Below, one piece after another: positions 40,820-49,746 of a stretch of 64,000 nucleotides of DNA (within the stretch, counting starts at the first letter, position 1; each line of letters opens with the position of its first letter). The stretch spans positions 1 to 64,000 of the forward strand of contig JAQGHQ010000360.1 of NCBI GenBank assembly GCA_028288765.1. Direction: 5' to 3'. This DNA is from Gemmataceae bacterium (lineage in GTDB: Bacteria; Planctomycetota; Planctomycetia; Gemmatales; Gemmataceae). The notes under the pieces are model-generated. The model saw only the letters and a list, made by a program, of their open reading frames with translations, searched no databases and had not been told where the DNA came from. Position numbers and translations under genes: made by a program.

Positions 40820-40861
40820 AAAAAAGCCCCCGCCGCAGGTACGAAGCTACGGCGGGGGCTT
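40820..40861 (-). terminator. Terminator downstream of tRNA-Pro, supplied by the prophage
   Basis: A 12-bp stem (40824-40835 with 40850-40861, 14-nt loop) is followed by six T on the minus strand. It lies about 105 bp past the tRNA-Pro 3' end and inside the prophage, replacing the terminator displaced to 1417-1451. Confidence 0.8.
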
Positions 40862-40964
40862 GTCTCGGTAACCAGGTGCAAACCAGCTACCGAAACGGTG
40901 GTGCGCTCCCCCAGAATGATACCAGGGGTTCGAACCTTTGCCATACCGTCGCGAGCGGCATGGC

Positions 40965-41041
<77 letters not shown>

Positions 41042-41057
41042 TGCTCTCGACAACTGC

Positions 41058-41086
41058 TTTGTAACCAATCCCCCCCCACCCGGCAA
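41058..41086 (-). promoter_or_regulatory. Promoter of tRNA-Pro
   Basis: On the minus strand, -35 TTGCCG (41081-41086), a 17-bp spacer that includes eight G, and -10 TACAAA (41058-41063), placing transcription start about 10 bp before the tRNA 5' end. Confidence 0.6.
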
Positions 41087-41271
41087 CTGTGTTTGCCCCG
41101 ACCGCCCCGGACCCGCTAAAGCCCGCTCCCTTGAATCCGCACCCGCGGCCCGTTAGCCTCAACTGGAGACCCGTTTCCACCGCCGGCCCACGGCCCGACC
41201 CCGGCCAACACAACCCGCCCGGCGGCGTTGAACCTGATAAATACCTTTCGCCGCAACACACTGGGGGACTG

Positions 41272-42657
41272 ATGCCACTCTTCCGCCCCGCCTCCTGGAC
41301 GCTCCTCGCTGCCACCGGGTTCGCACTCGTCGCCGGGTCGACGTCCGCACCCGCCCGCCAGCCGGCCAATAACGACCTCCCGAGACAGCCACCCGCCTAC
41401 CGCGAAGTCTCGGTCCTCAAGACAGCCAGGGGCCTCAGCGACCAGAAAAAAGCCAAAGAAGCCTTCGCCGCGTTCGCCCAGTACAACGCCGAATACATCA
41501 GCCACCCCAGGGTCTACACCGCCCCGCAGGAGTTCCGCCCCGAACCGGCCCCGCCCGGGTCCCCGCCGCCCCCGAGCACCGCCGACGCCCTCATTACGGA
41601 ACTCAACCGACACATCCTCGTCCCCTTCCCGATCCAGCAGTCCGGGCCGATCGTTACCCAAGACGAGGCCGACTACATCCGGGAACTCGGGGCAGCGCTA
41701 GACGTCGCCCTCAAGGATGTGATCGAAAAGAATCCCGAACGGGTCGTCCGGGTCAACGCCACCCGGATGCTCGCTGCCGCCTGCCGGTCCGGCGCCACCG
41801 CCCACTACCCCACCGTCACCGGCCTGATCACTAACCCGGCCAACCCCCCGGAAGTCAAGTACTACGCCCTCCAGGCCGCGGCCAACCTGCTCGCCGCCTA
41901 CGACCTCAACGACTACCGCTCCCGCAAACACAGCAACAAGCCGAAAGAAGTCGCCGCCCTGATCGCCGCCGTCCAGGACGCCATCCTGAACCCCGACGCC
42001 CTCGTCCCCGCACCCGCCGGAGCTGCCCTCCCGCCGGACCAATTGCAGGTGCGCGGGTTCATCCGCCGGCAGGCCGTTCGGGCCCTCGCCCAGGTCCGGT
42101 TCGCCGAGTTCAAGGTGCCCGACGGGCCGACCCTGTACCCCGCGTTCACCCTCGCCCAGGTGGCCGTGTCCGACCCGGTCCTCGCCCCCCCCCCCGCCGA
42201 GGCCGAGATCGCCGAGGCGGTCATCGGGATCTGCAACATGACGCCCCCCCGCGGCCAGGCGGCGCAGCCTTACGCCTACGCGATGGCCGACGCCATCGCC
42301 ACCGGGCTCATCACCTTCGCCACCCCCCGGGCGGCCAGCCCCGCGGACAAGTCCCTACCGTGGCGCGGCTACGCCGCCAGGCTGAACGACGCCCTGAAGC
42401 TCTGGCGGGGCCTCTTTGATGCGAATTTCGACCCGGCCAGGCCGACCGGCTTCGCCCCGGGCGTTGCCCCGAAGCCCGTCGAGGACCTCGCGGCCCAGGC
42501 CGAGTCCCGGGTCCTGTCCCCGATGGACGGCGCCGGCCCCATCGACGTCAAAGGGCTCCGGCTCTTCCGCGACGACAAGAACATCCGGGGGGACTCGAAG
42601 TGGACCCTTACCCCGTTCGGCGATAACCCCAAATTGGTGATCCCGAAGAAGAATTGA
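41272..42657 (+). CDS. Exported planctomycete protein with helical repeats, 461 aa
   Basis: Function unknown. ATG 41272 begins a signal peptide (LFRPASWTLLAATGFALVAG). The mature protein is Ala/Pro-rich with HEAT-like helical stretches (VRVNATRMLAAACRSG, KYYALQAAANLLAAYDL, FIRRQAVRALAQVRFAEF), suggesting a protein-binding scaffold in the periplasm or outer compartment. It is the first chromosomal gene right of the tRNA and reads away from it. Confidence 0.78.
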   Translation: MPLFRPASWTLLAATGFALVAGSTSAPARQPANNDLPRQPPAYREVSVLKTARGLSDQKKAKEAFAAFAQYNAEYISHPRVYTAPQEFRPEPAPPGSPPPPSTADALITELNRHILVPFPIQQSGPIVTQDEADYIRELGAALDVALKDVIEKNPERVVRVNATRMLAAACRSGATAHYPTVTGLITNPANPPEVKYYALQAAANLLAAYDLNDYRSRKHSNKPKEVAALIAAVQDAILNPDALVPAPAGAALPPDQLQVRGFIRRQAVRALAQVRFAEFKVPDGPTLYPAFTLAQVAVSDPVLAPPPAEAEIAEAVIGICNMTPPRGQAAQPYAYAMADAIATGLITFATPRAASPADKSLPWRGYAARLNDALKLWRGLFDANFDPARPTGFAPGVAPKPVEDLAAQAESRVLSPMDGAGPIDVKGLRLFRDDKNIRGDSKWTLTPFGDNPKLVIPKKN

Positions 42658-42754
42658 CGCTCCCCGGGCCGGACAGCCCGCGGTAATCACCCGCTTCCAC
42701 TGGATCGTCCCTTGCGCCGAGGACAGCCGTTGTCCCGCCGTCGGCGGGGCGACC

Positions 42755-42809
42755 CCCGAAGCGAACGAGCCCGGCCGAGAATATCTCGGCCGGGCTCGTT
42801 CGCTTCGGG
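42755..42809 (+). terminator. Perfect 26-bp hairpin (3-nt loop) downstream of the 461-aa gene
   Basis: 26 bp (42755-42780) are perfectly complementary to 42784-42809 with a 3-nt loop. No T run follows, so it may be a terminator that works without one, an mRNA 3' stabiliser, or a scar. It lies between the exported protein and the decayed transposase. Confidence 0.6.
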
Positions 42810-42857
42810 AGGAGGTGTCGAGCCTCCAGATCCGAAAGCCTGGTGAAAAACACGGGC

Positions 42858-43619
42858 TCATGATGCGGTCGGGGTGGTGGCAGGCAACCCGAGCAGCACG
42901 CGGACCGCCCCTGGGACCGCGACCTTGAGATTGCTCACCCACTGGAACACGGCCACGTACAGGTGAAGGTAATGCTTGCTCCCCCCGCGGAACGGTCGGG
43001 GAAGGTTCGGAGGGCGGCCCACAGTCCTTCGAGGGTGTTGTCATGCACCTCCCGGACCCCATCCCCGTCGTCGTCCCGGGCCCACTCCCGTTGGCCCGGG
43101 GAGTGGTTCACCGTGGCATGCTCCCGACCCGCCGCGGGCACCCGGGCGTACCCCGACCATTCATCCGTGTATACGGTCGACCACGCGATCGTATGGTCTG
43201 TCACGGACCCGGTCAGTGTCTCTTGGTCCGTTCGTTCGACGACCTCCAGGACGACTTCCCCGGTCGCTCGGCTGACGATCCCGACCACCGGCGGGCGGTC
43301 GTTGGCGAAGTTCCCGTGCCCCCGCCGCTTGTTCGCCCGGCGGCGGGGTGGGTCGTCCGGGTCCGCATGCGGGACCCCTTTTCCCCCCGCATTCTGGAAC
43401 ATCTCATCGGCTTCGGTCTCCGTCCCGGGGACCGCCCCGACCCGCGGCCACCGCGGCCAACCCCTGGAGCCGGTGCCGGAGGTACAACAGGTGCATCCGG
43501 TCGCACCCGAGTTCGCGGGCCAGCCGGAGCGCCCCGGATGCCGGATCCGGATCGGGTATTCGCCCGACCAAGCCAGGTCCGTGCTGTGTTGAAAGGCTCG
43601 CGTGGCGGCCCGCCAGCAA
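42858..43619 (-). pseudogene. Decayed IS1595-family transposase
   Basis: The middle frame shows the DDE domain: EADEMFQNAGGKG, HADPDDPPRRRANK, RPPVVGIVSRATGEV, VYTDEWSGYARV, NHSPGQREWARDDDGDGV, EVHDNTLEGLWAALRTF. The C terminus (RPFRGGSKHYLHLYVAVFQW) is in another frame, consistent with loss of one base near 43000. The N-terminal part (GRIPDPDPASGALRLAREL, CDRMHLLYLRHRLQG) is in a third frame, joined near 43430. With at least two frameshifts the gene is inactive. No convincing terminal inverted repeats were found. Confidence 0.82.
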
Positions 43620-44434
43620 CCGAGGGTTTCAACCGAGCACCATGTCTACCCAGAGCCGTGGACATGCCACCCAGACCAAGGTATTCGCCCGACCGATCTC
43701 AGTCATGTCCACCCCAAGCCGTGGACACGCCACCCTGACCAATGGGACTGTCTCAGTGGGTTCGTGTATCAGGCATCCGGTAGGTGTAAAGCGACCAGCA
43801 GAATGACGAATACACGAGGGACAAGTCGTCTTGTCGGGCACGCTCTGCGTGCGGGTTCGCTAACAAAAACCGGCACCCCGAGCGTGCCCGACGAAGCGTG
43901 CGGAACGAATCGCGGGTCTGCTTCTTCCTATCGCCCGCCTCATTGTCGGACGCCAGCATGTCGCCCGCCCCTCCTCCATCAAGCGAATCCGGGCGGAGCT
44001 CGGCAAGGAGGAGCCCACTGGGGCGTGGTCGAGGAGAAGGGTCGGGAGTTGGTGTGGGTCGGAAAGCTGTTCGGCCTGAACGCCCCGCCGGTAGGGGCCC
44101 GCGCGGCCTGGGACGAGATCACCACCCTTCATCCCGGCCGGGCGACCGTACTAGTCGACTCGGCCGTCCGAAAGGATCAGGAGGAAGCAGTCCTTACCGC
44201 CCGCCGGATCACCCAGATGTGCTCGACCGCCACCGGGACCACTGGAAAGACCGAGTCCTCCGGGTTCTCTACCCCGTGGAAGGTGTGGCACAGAACCTCG
44301 AGTCCCCGAACTCGAAACCCGGTTACCCGCCGGGATGAGAAGCCGCGGATCAGCTCCACGCCCTCGACACCCGGGCCGATAATCGGGGTAGAATACACCG
44401 AACCATCGGCCAGGAAGTTGTGGAGGGCGTGCGG
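43620..44434. other. Intergenic region with mobile-element debris
   Basis: No intact gene. Holds a 38-bp near-repeat at 43641-43678 and 43704-43741 (5 mismatches, 63-bp period) and GTATTCGCCCGACC at 43556 and 43681. A stretch at 44030-44200 is open in one frame (VWVGKLFGLNAPPVG) but has no start or partner, so it may be another gene remnant. Confidence 0.5.
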
Positions 44435-45364
44435 ATGTCTGGCGTTCGGTATTGCGCGGTGCCTCTCCTGTTGGCGGTCGCGGCCGTGTCGGGGGCAGCC
44501 CCGGATACTCTCCCGACAGCCAAGCCCTTACTCCCCGTCCGCGTCGAGCGGGGGATCACCTATTCGGCCGCCGGGGGCGAAAAGCTCCTGCTCGACGTCG
44601 CGACCCCGGCGGGCGGCGGACCGTACCCGGCCGTCCTTCTCCTGCACGGCGGGGCGTGGCGGGGCGGGAGCCGTACCGACCTGTCCCGGGCGGGCAAGGA
44701 CAAGGACGGGAAGCCGACCCCGAGCGTGATCGAGACGGTCGCCGCACACGGGTACGTCGCCGCCACGGCCGCCTACCGGCTCGCGCCGAAGCACATATTC
44801 CCGGCCCAGATCGAAGACGCCCGGACGGCCGTCCGGTTCCTCCGGGCGAACGCCGGGAAGTATAGCCTCGACCCGGACAAGGTCGGGGCCATCGGGTTCT
44901 CCGCCGGCGCCCATCTCGCCCTGCTGCTCGGCACGGCCGACAGGTCCGCCGAGTCCGACGGCGCCGAGTACCCCGAACAGTCCGGCCGCGTGACGTGCGT
45001 GGTCAGCTTCTTCGGCCCGACCGACCTGAGCCTCTACGCCGCCAGCCCGGGGCTCGAAGATGCGTACATGGTCCCGCTGCTCGGGAAGGAGTGTAAGACC
45101 GATCCGGCAGTCTACAAGCGGGCCTCGCCCATCGAATGCGTGACCAAGGACGACCCGCCGGTCCTCATGATCCACGGGACGGCCGACGTGATCGTCCCGG
45201 TGATCCACTCGGAGCGGATGCTGAAGAAACTCCAGGACGCCGGGGTGACCGCGGAACTCATCACGGTGAAGGGCGGGGGGCATGGGTGGACCGGACCGGT
45301 GGTGGCGAAGACCACCGCGGACGCGGTCCGGTTCCTCGACGAGCACCTGAAGGGGAAGAAATGA
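44435..45364 (+). CDS. Exported alpha/beta-hydrolase (BD-FAE/acetyl-esterase type)
   Basis: 309 aa. Signal peptide MSGVRYCAVPLLLAVAAVSG. The esterase fold has the oxyanion motif LLHGGAWRGGS, the nucleophile elbow GFSAGAH, a late acid region (IHGTADVIVPVIHS) and the His in GGGHGWTGP, so the catalytic triad appears complete. The family deacetylates or cleaves ester bonds in polysaccharides or small esters. ATG 44435 has GGAGG 8 nt upstream. It leads a three-gene operon: the next gene overlaps by ATGA. Confidence 0.88.
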   Translation: MSGVRYCAVPLLLAVAAVSGAAPDTLPTAKPLLPVRVERGITYSAAGGEKLLLDVATPAGGGPYPAVLLLHGGAWRGGSRTDLSRAGKDKDGKPTPSVIETVAAHGYVAATAAYRLAPKHIFPAQIEDARTAVRFLRANAGKYSLDPDKVGAIGFSAGAHLALLLGTADRSAESDGAEYPEQSGRVTCVVSFFGPTDLSLYAASPGLEDAYMVPLLGKECKTDPAVYKRASPIECVTKDDPPVLMIHGTADVIVPVIHSERMLKKLQDAGVTAELITVKGGGHGWTGPVVAKTTADAVRFLDEHLKGKK

Positions 45365-45600
45365 CCGGAAGTCTCCGGCGAGCGGGAGGCATGAGCTCAC
45401 CGAGTGACCCCGACCCCGATCGTAACTCGAGGCCCGAACTCGGGGGGCTTATGCCCCCCGCTCGCCTTTTCTTCTTCGTCGTCGTTGTCGCCGCCCTCGT
45501 CTTGCCCGTCTTCGCCCACGGGTGTCACGGGGACGACGTGGATCACGAGCCGGGGTTCACCCCGCCGGCGACCCACCCCGAACCGGAACTCCGCCCATGA
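45361..45600 (+). CDS. Small membrane protein, 79 aa
   Basis: Starts on an ATGA overlap with the esterase and ends on an ATGA overlap with the DUF2330 gene. One transmembrane segment (LFFFVVVVAALVLPVFAHG, about residues 36-54) is followed by an acidic Pro-rich tail (DDVDHEPGFTPP). Function unknown; the coupling on both sides supports it being real. Confidence 0.62.
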   Translation: MTGSLRRAGGMSSPSDPDPDRNSRPELGGLMPPARLFFFVVVVAALVLPVFAHGCHGDDVDHEPGFTPPATHPEPELRP

Positions 45601-46790
45601 TCCGCATCATTCCTCCCGTCGTTCTGGCTGCCGTCCTGGCCGCCGGGGTGGCGGCCGTCCCAACGGCCGCCCCGGCCTGCGCCCCGGCCCCGCCGTCCGG
45701 GGAGCGGGTGGACATCGCCGCCGAGACCGCTCTCATCATCTGGGACGAGGCGAACAAGACCGAGCATTTCATCCGCCGGGCCACCTTCCAAAGTACCGCG
45801 TACGACTTCGGGTTCCTCGTCCCCACCCCGCACCGACCGGACCTGGGTGTGGCGAGCGACGAGGTGTTCGACCACCTCGCCCGGGTCACCGCCCCGAAGG
45901 TCGAATACCACACCCGGACGCCCTCGCCCGGGTGCGGCGGGGCGGCGAGGGGGGAGAAGTCCGCCGAGGAATCTCCGGCCGGGGCGACCGGGGTGGTGGT
46001 GCTGGAACAGAAGCGGGTCGGGGACCACGACACGGTGGTGGTGGCGTTCCAGCGGGGCAAGGCCGACGACCCGGTGGCCGGGGCGGGGGAGCTGGCCGCG
46101 TGGTTGCAGCGTCACGGGTACGGGTTCGGCGACAACCTGAAGGCGTGGCTCGTCCCGTATGTACGGGACAACTGGGTCGTGACCGCGTTCCGGATTGCCG
46201 GGCAAAAGCCGGGACCGGACGGCCCGGGGCCGGCGCCGGCCTCGACGAAGCGGCCGGGCGCTGCGGCCGGCCCCGGCACGGGCGGCAGGACCGGGCTGCG
46301 GGCCACCCCGGTCCGGATGTCGTTCCGGACCGCCCGCCCGTTCTACCCCTACCGCGAGCCCGCCGACCAGCGGGACGATCAGGCGAAGTCCGTACCCCGG
46401 TCGTTGCGGGTCTACGTCGTCGCCGACAAGCGGGTCGGGGGTACGCTCGGCGACGGGGCGGTGACCTGGCCCGGCCGAACGCTCTGGGCGGACCAGCTCT
46501 CGCCCGACGAGCGGCAGGCTGTAACGGCAGACGCGAAACTTCCCGCCGGGCTGCCGGCCGGGCAGCTGTGGCTGACCGAGTTCGAAGACCACTCGACCCC
46601 ACGGCCGGGCACGGACGAGGTGTACTTCGCTCCGTCCGCGGACCAATCCCCGGTCGCCCGCTCCCCGATCATCCATTACACCGACGACTGGACCCCGTGG
46701 TATGTTGGCCTGGTCGGCTGCTGCGGGCTGCCCGCAATCCTGCTCTTGGTCGGCGGGGTTGTGGTGTGGCAGCTGGCCCGGCAGCGCTGA
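45597..46790 (+). CDS. DUF2330-type membrane protein, 397 aa
   Basis: Signal peptide MIRIIPPVVLAAVLAAGVAA, then the DUF2330 pattern (ACAPAPPSGERVDIAAETALIIWDE, HFIRRATFQSTAYDFGFLVPTP, VFDHLARVTAP). The domain is followed by a Pro/Gly-rich linker, a second beta-rich part and a C-terminal transmembrane helix (GLPAILLLVGGVVVWQL), giving an outward-facing, membrane-anchored protein. The domain function is unknown. Last gene of the esterase operon. Confidence 0.8.
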   Translation: MIRIIPPVVLAAVLAAGVAAVPTAAPACAPAPPSGERVDIAAETALIIWDEANKTEHFIRRATFQSTAYDFGFLVPTPHRPDLGVASDEVFDHLARVTAPKVEYHTRTPSPGCGGAARGEKSAEESPAGATGVVVLEQKRVGDHDTVVVAFQRGKADDPVAGAGELAAWLQRHGYGFGDNLKAWLVPYVRDNWVVTAFRIAGQKPGPDGPGPAPASTKRPGAAAGPGTGGRTGLRATPVRMSFRTARPFYPYREPADQRDDQAKSVPRSLRVYVVADKRVGGTLGDGAVTWPGRTLWADQLSPDERQAVTADAKLPAGLPAGQLWLTEFEDHSTPRPGTDEVYFAPSADQSPVARSPIIHYTDDWTPWYVGLVGCCGLPAILLLVGGVVVWQLARQR

Positions 46791-47402
46791 GACTTGACCA
46801 GCTAAACACAAATAGAATTGTGAGTAACTAATCGCATAAATTGTCGATATAATTATTATTGATTAGTGATGGCGCAATTCACACATGAAGGATAGCTCCT
46901 TGTCCCGGTCCGCCGTCGCAAGGAGACCGGCTGCTCACTTGTAACCCCCTCTGGTCATCGGCGGGCTGCCGGTGAGGGCCTGTCCGGGCCACATGTCCAT
47001 TTGCGCAACCGACCGGGCTCGGGCGGAGAAGCGTAGCCCCGCCTCAATGCGGCGCTCATCGACGTCTCAAGCGAGCTATCGATATCAACAAACGTATAGT
47101 TAACGAGAGTTAATCACCGCCGGCTCAGTCGCCCGAGTCGCGTACGCGGTTCGGAAACCCGCAAATCTTAACCAATCTTAACAAATTAACTTGGTTGTTT
47201 TGCCGAAAGGCGTGTGTGGTTCAGGGGTTCTGGAGACGTTGTGGGAAGTGTGCAAATGGGCTCGGGCGGGTGGTATTGCCACCCTGTGGGGACGGGATCT
47301 CTGTTACCGGTTTCAGGGGAAAACGGACCACCCGCTCGCGCGCCCGACGGGGTACGCCGATGTCATTTCGACACCGGCACCCGGAGGTCCGAGATCGGCG
47401 GG
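46791..47402. other. Intergenic region: AT-rich patch and dispersed repeat
   Basis: No gene. 46800-46880 is strongly AT-rich against the local background. 47095-47360 is one copy of the roughly 265-bp inverted dispersed repeat. The region separates two converging genes. Confidence 0.6.
47095..47360. repeat. Dispersed repeat, copy 1 (inverted relative to 57408-57670)
   Basis: Shares with the reverse complement of 57408-57670 an exact 20-bp block (47163-47182 with 57581-57600), GTTAACGAGAGTTAA near 47100, CACCGCCGGCT, GCGTGTGTGG, TTGCCACCCTGT and CACCCGCTCGCG, in the same order. By eye about three quarters of positions match. Confidence 0.75.
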
Positions 47403-48785
47403 TTACGGCTTCGGGATCGGGATCGGGAGGATGTTGTCCCCGAACAGCTTCTGTCCGGTGCCGACCAGCTGCTGCTGCGCCTGGTCCTTGCTCAGGTTGA
47501 ACGTCAGGTTCGACAACACCCGCCGGGTTTCGAGCAGCGCGGGGTCGTTCGGCCCGTCGAACTGGCCGACGGTGACAATGCTCCCGCTGCGGGTGTGCAG
47601 GACGAACGCCTCCAGCATCCACAGCTGCCCGCCCGGTCCCTTCATCTCGCGGAGCGCCTTCGCCAGGGCCTCCGCCTGCTCGGCCCCGGCCCGCAATACG
47701 TCCCCCCCCTTCCCGAACGAGAGCTTCCGCATCATCGAGCTGTCTTCGTCCTTCGACTGGAACGTGACCGGGGCGGAGAACGACTTCACCCCGAGCGTCC
47801 AGTTCCGGGTCGCCTTCAGCAGGCTGTACGGACGGCCCTCGTTCAACCGGACCACGAACGGGTCGAGCCCGGTCGACTGCGCGGGGGCCGACTTCGGGGC
47901 GGCCGGGTTCTTCACCATCATCGCCTGGCCGAACGGGTTCAGGAAGGTCTTCTCGATGACCTGCTTGCCATCCGGTCCGGTCCCGGCGAGCGCTCCGCCG
48001 TCCATCAGCCTGACATCTTGCGGGGCCGGCCACTTCTTCACCACGGCCAGCGCCTTCACCGCCTCGTCCTCGGTCGCGAACGGGCCGGTCAGGACGCCGA
48101 TCTGGTCCCGATACCGGAACGTCTGGAACCGGACCCGGGTGTCCGGCTCGAGGAATTCCATCCCCTGCAGCTGACTCTTCTGCCGGTAACCATCCAGCGA
48201 GGCGGCGAAGGCACTGGCCCGCTGCCGGGCCGTCGCCATGGCCACCGCCTCGGCCCGCTTCTCCTCTGAAATGTGTTCGTACAGGTAAACTCGCGCCCGG
48301 TGGGTCAGCTGGACATAGTTCGCGAGGCCCTCGGCCAGCTGGAGGGCGGTCATGCCGGGGTCCCTAGGGTCAGGCCGGGCCGGGCGGGAGTAGCTTTTCA
48401 AGAGGATGAAGTACGCCCCCTCCTCGGCCCGCAGTGCGAGCGGGTGGTTCGACCCGAGGGCGGACGGGATTTCGACCGGGGCGGGCGGGGTTGTGGCCGG
48501 GACGCCCGCCCGGAAGCCGGGGCTGGGGGTCATGGTCGCGCCTGCGGGCTGGAACCCGTCGGCCGGCGGAACATATCCACCGGCGGGCGGTGTAGGGACC
48601 GACGGGGTTCCGACCGGCTGTCCACCGCCGACCGGCGCAGAGACGGGTTGTACTCCCCCAAAAGGCAGGGTAGTTTGGGGTTGCGGCACACCACCTGGGA
48701 TGCGGTCGGCCACGAACTGGGCGACCACCGCCGACCCGCTGAGCACCACGGCCACACCAACCCCCAGCACCTGCGACCAGCGCAT
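47403..48785 (-). CDS. Exported Pro-rich planctomycete protein, 460 aa
   Basis: Function unknown. Signal peptide MRWSQVLGVGVAVVLSGSAVVA, a Pro/Gly/Val-rich low-complexity segment (about 28-105), then a conserved-looking body with GAYFILLKSYSRPARPD, YRDQIGVLTGPFATEDEAVKALAVVK (SPOR-like in style), and a C-terminal domain (LWMLEAFVLHTRSGSIVTVG). A role in binding or sensing at the cell surface is possible. Monocistronic; the dispersed repeat follows its 3' end. Confidence 0.75.
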   Translation of the reverse strand: MRWSQVLGVGVAVVLSGSAVVAQFVADRIPGGVPQPQTTLPFGGVQPVSAPVGGGQPVGTPSVPTPPAGGYVPPADGFQPAGATMTPSPGFRAGVPATTPPAPVEIPSALGSNHPLALRAEEGAYFILLKSYSRPARPDPRDPGMTALQLAEGLANYVQLTHRARVYLYEHISEEKRAEAVAMATARQRASAFAASLDGYRQKSQLQGMEFLEPDTRVRFQTFRYRDQIGVLTGPFATEDEAVKALAVVKKWPAPQDVRLMDGGALAGTGPDGKQVIEKTFLNPFGQAMMVKNPAAPKSAPAQSTGLDPFVVRLNEGRPYSLLKATRNWTLGVKSFSAPVTFQSKDEDSSMMRKLSFGKGGDVLRAGAEQAEALAKALREMKGPGGQLWMLEAFVLHTRSGSIVTVGQFDGPNDPALLETRRVLSNLTFNLSKDQAQQQLVGTGQKLFGDNILPIPIPKP

Positions 48786-49057
48786 GGTCCACCCCCTTTG
48801 CCGCGGCACGAACTGTTCCCCGAGTGCGTCGTGCCATACCCGAGGGGAGGCGGTCGTTCCAGAGGAAATCGAGGGAATTCCTGGACTTCCGCCCCGGCAG
48901 TCTGGGCGGCCGGGGCGGGACGTGTGAAGATTCTGGAAAAGAGGATCGGCTTGACACGCCCGCCTGGCGCAGCTGAGATACAACAATCTTTTCTGGTCCC
49001 CCTCCCGCCGTCCGAGCGAACGCCCGGTCGGTTCCTAGCGTACAGGTATTCAGGGAC

Positions 49058-49687
49058 GTGTCGGACTCCCACCGCCAACCGCCGGACTCCGACGAACAGC
49101 TCCTGGCCCGTCTTCGGGACGGGGACCGCGGGGTGTTCGGCCCACTCGTCCGCCGGTACGAGCGGGAGCTGTACGGCTACCTCCGCCGCTACATCGGGGA
49201 CGACGACCTGGCGGACGACGTGTTCCAGAACACGTTCGTGCAGGTGTTCCTCAAGATCCAGCAGTACGAGCCGGGCCGGCCGGCCCGCCCGTGGCTGTAC
49301 GCGATCGCCACCAATCAGGCGATCGACGCGCTGCGGAAGAAGAACCGGCGGGCCGACCGGCGGGCCGACGCACTCGTGGCCCCGGACGACGACGGGGAGC
49401 CCCGCCCGCTGTTCGAGCTGATCCCGTCCCCGGACTCCGGCCCGCCCGACCAGGCCGACCGGGCTGAGCAGCGGGAACTGGTCCGGGCCGCGGTCGACCG
49501 GCTCCCCGACCTACTCCGGCAGGTGGTCTTGCTCGCGTACTTCCAGGGGATGAAGTACAGGGACATCGCCGACGCCCTGGACATCCCCGTCGGGACGGTG
49601 AAATCCCGGTTGCACGCCGCCCTCGTGAAGTTGACCGAGGAGTGGGCCGGGATGAACGCGGAGTGCGAGGTGCGGAACGCGGAATAG
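49058..49687 (+). CDS. RNA polymerase ECF-type sigma factor
   Basis: 209 aa. Region 2 (LLARLRDGDRGVFGPLVRRYERELYGYLRRYIGDDDLADDVFQNTFVQVF) with the RPWLYAIATNQAIDALRKKNR end, a 50-residue Pro/Asp-rich linker, and region 4 (LPDLLRQVVLLAYFQGMKYRDIADALDIPVGTVKSRLHAAL) with its helix-turn-helix. It directs RNA polymerase to a specific promoter set. GTG 49058 has only a weak ribosome binding site. The next gene is its likely anti-sigma partner, 59 bp downstream. Confidence 0.93.
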   Translation: MSDSHRQPPDSDEQLLARLRDGDRGVFGPLVRRYERELYGYLRRYIGDDDLADDVFQNTFVQVFLKIQQYEPGRPARPWLYAIATNQAIDALRKKNRRADRRADALVAPDDDGEPRPLFELIPSPDSGPPDQADRAEQRELVRAAVDRLPDLLRQVVLLAYFQGMKYRDIADALDIPVGTVKSRLHAALVKLTEEWAGMNAECEVRNAE

Positions 49688-49746
49688 GTCGTCGGGCCGG
49701 CCCGACACGGCGAGAGCCGCCCGACAGATCGCTCGGACCCACGACC

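Noticed and set aside
44030-44200. A second transposase gene next to the IS1595 remnant
   Set aside because: One frame is open and slightly protein-like, but no start, catalytic motif or terminal repeat could be found.
47988-48000. A copy of the phage palindrome in the chromosome (GGCGAGCGCTCCG)
   Set aside because: Only the GAGCGCTC core matches; the outer half-site bases GGTRC and GWACC are missing.
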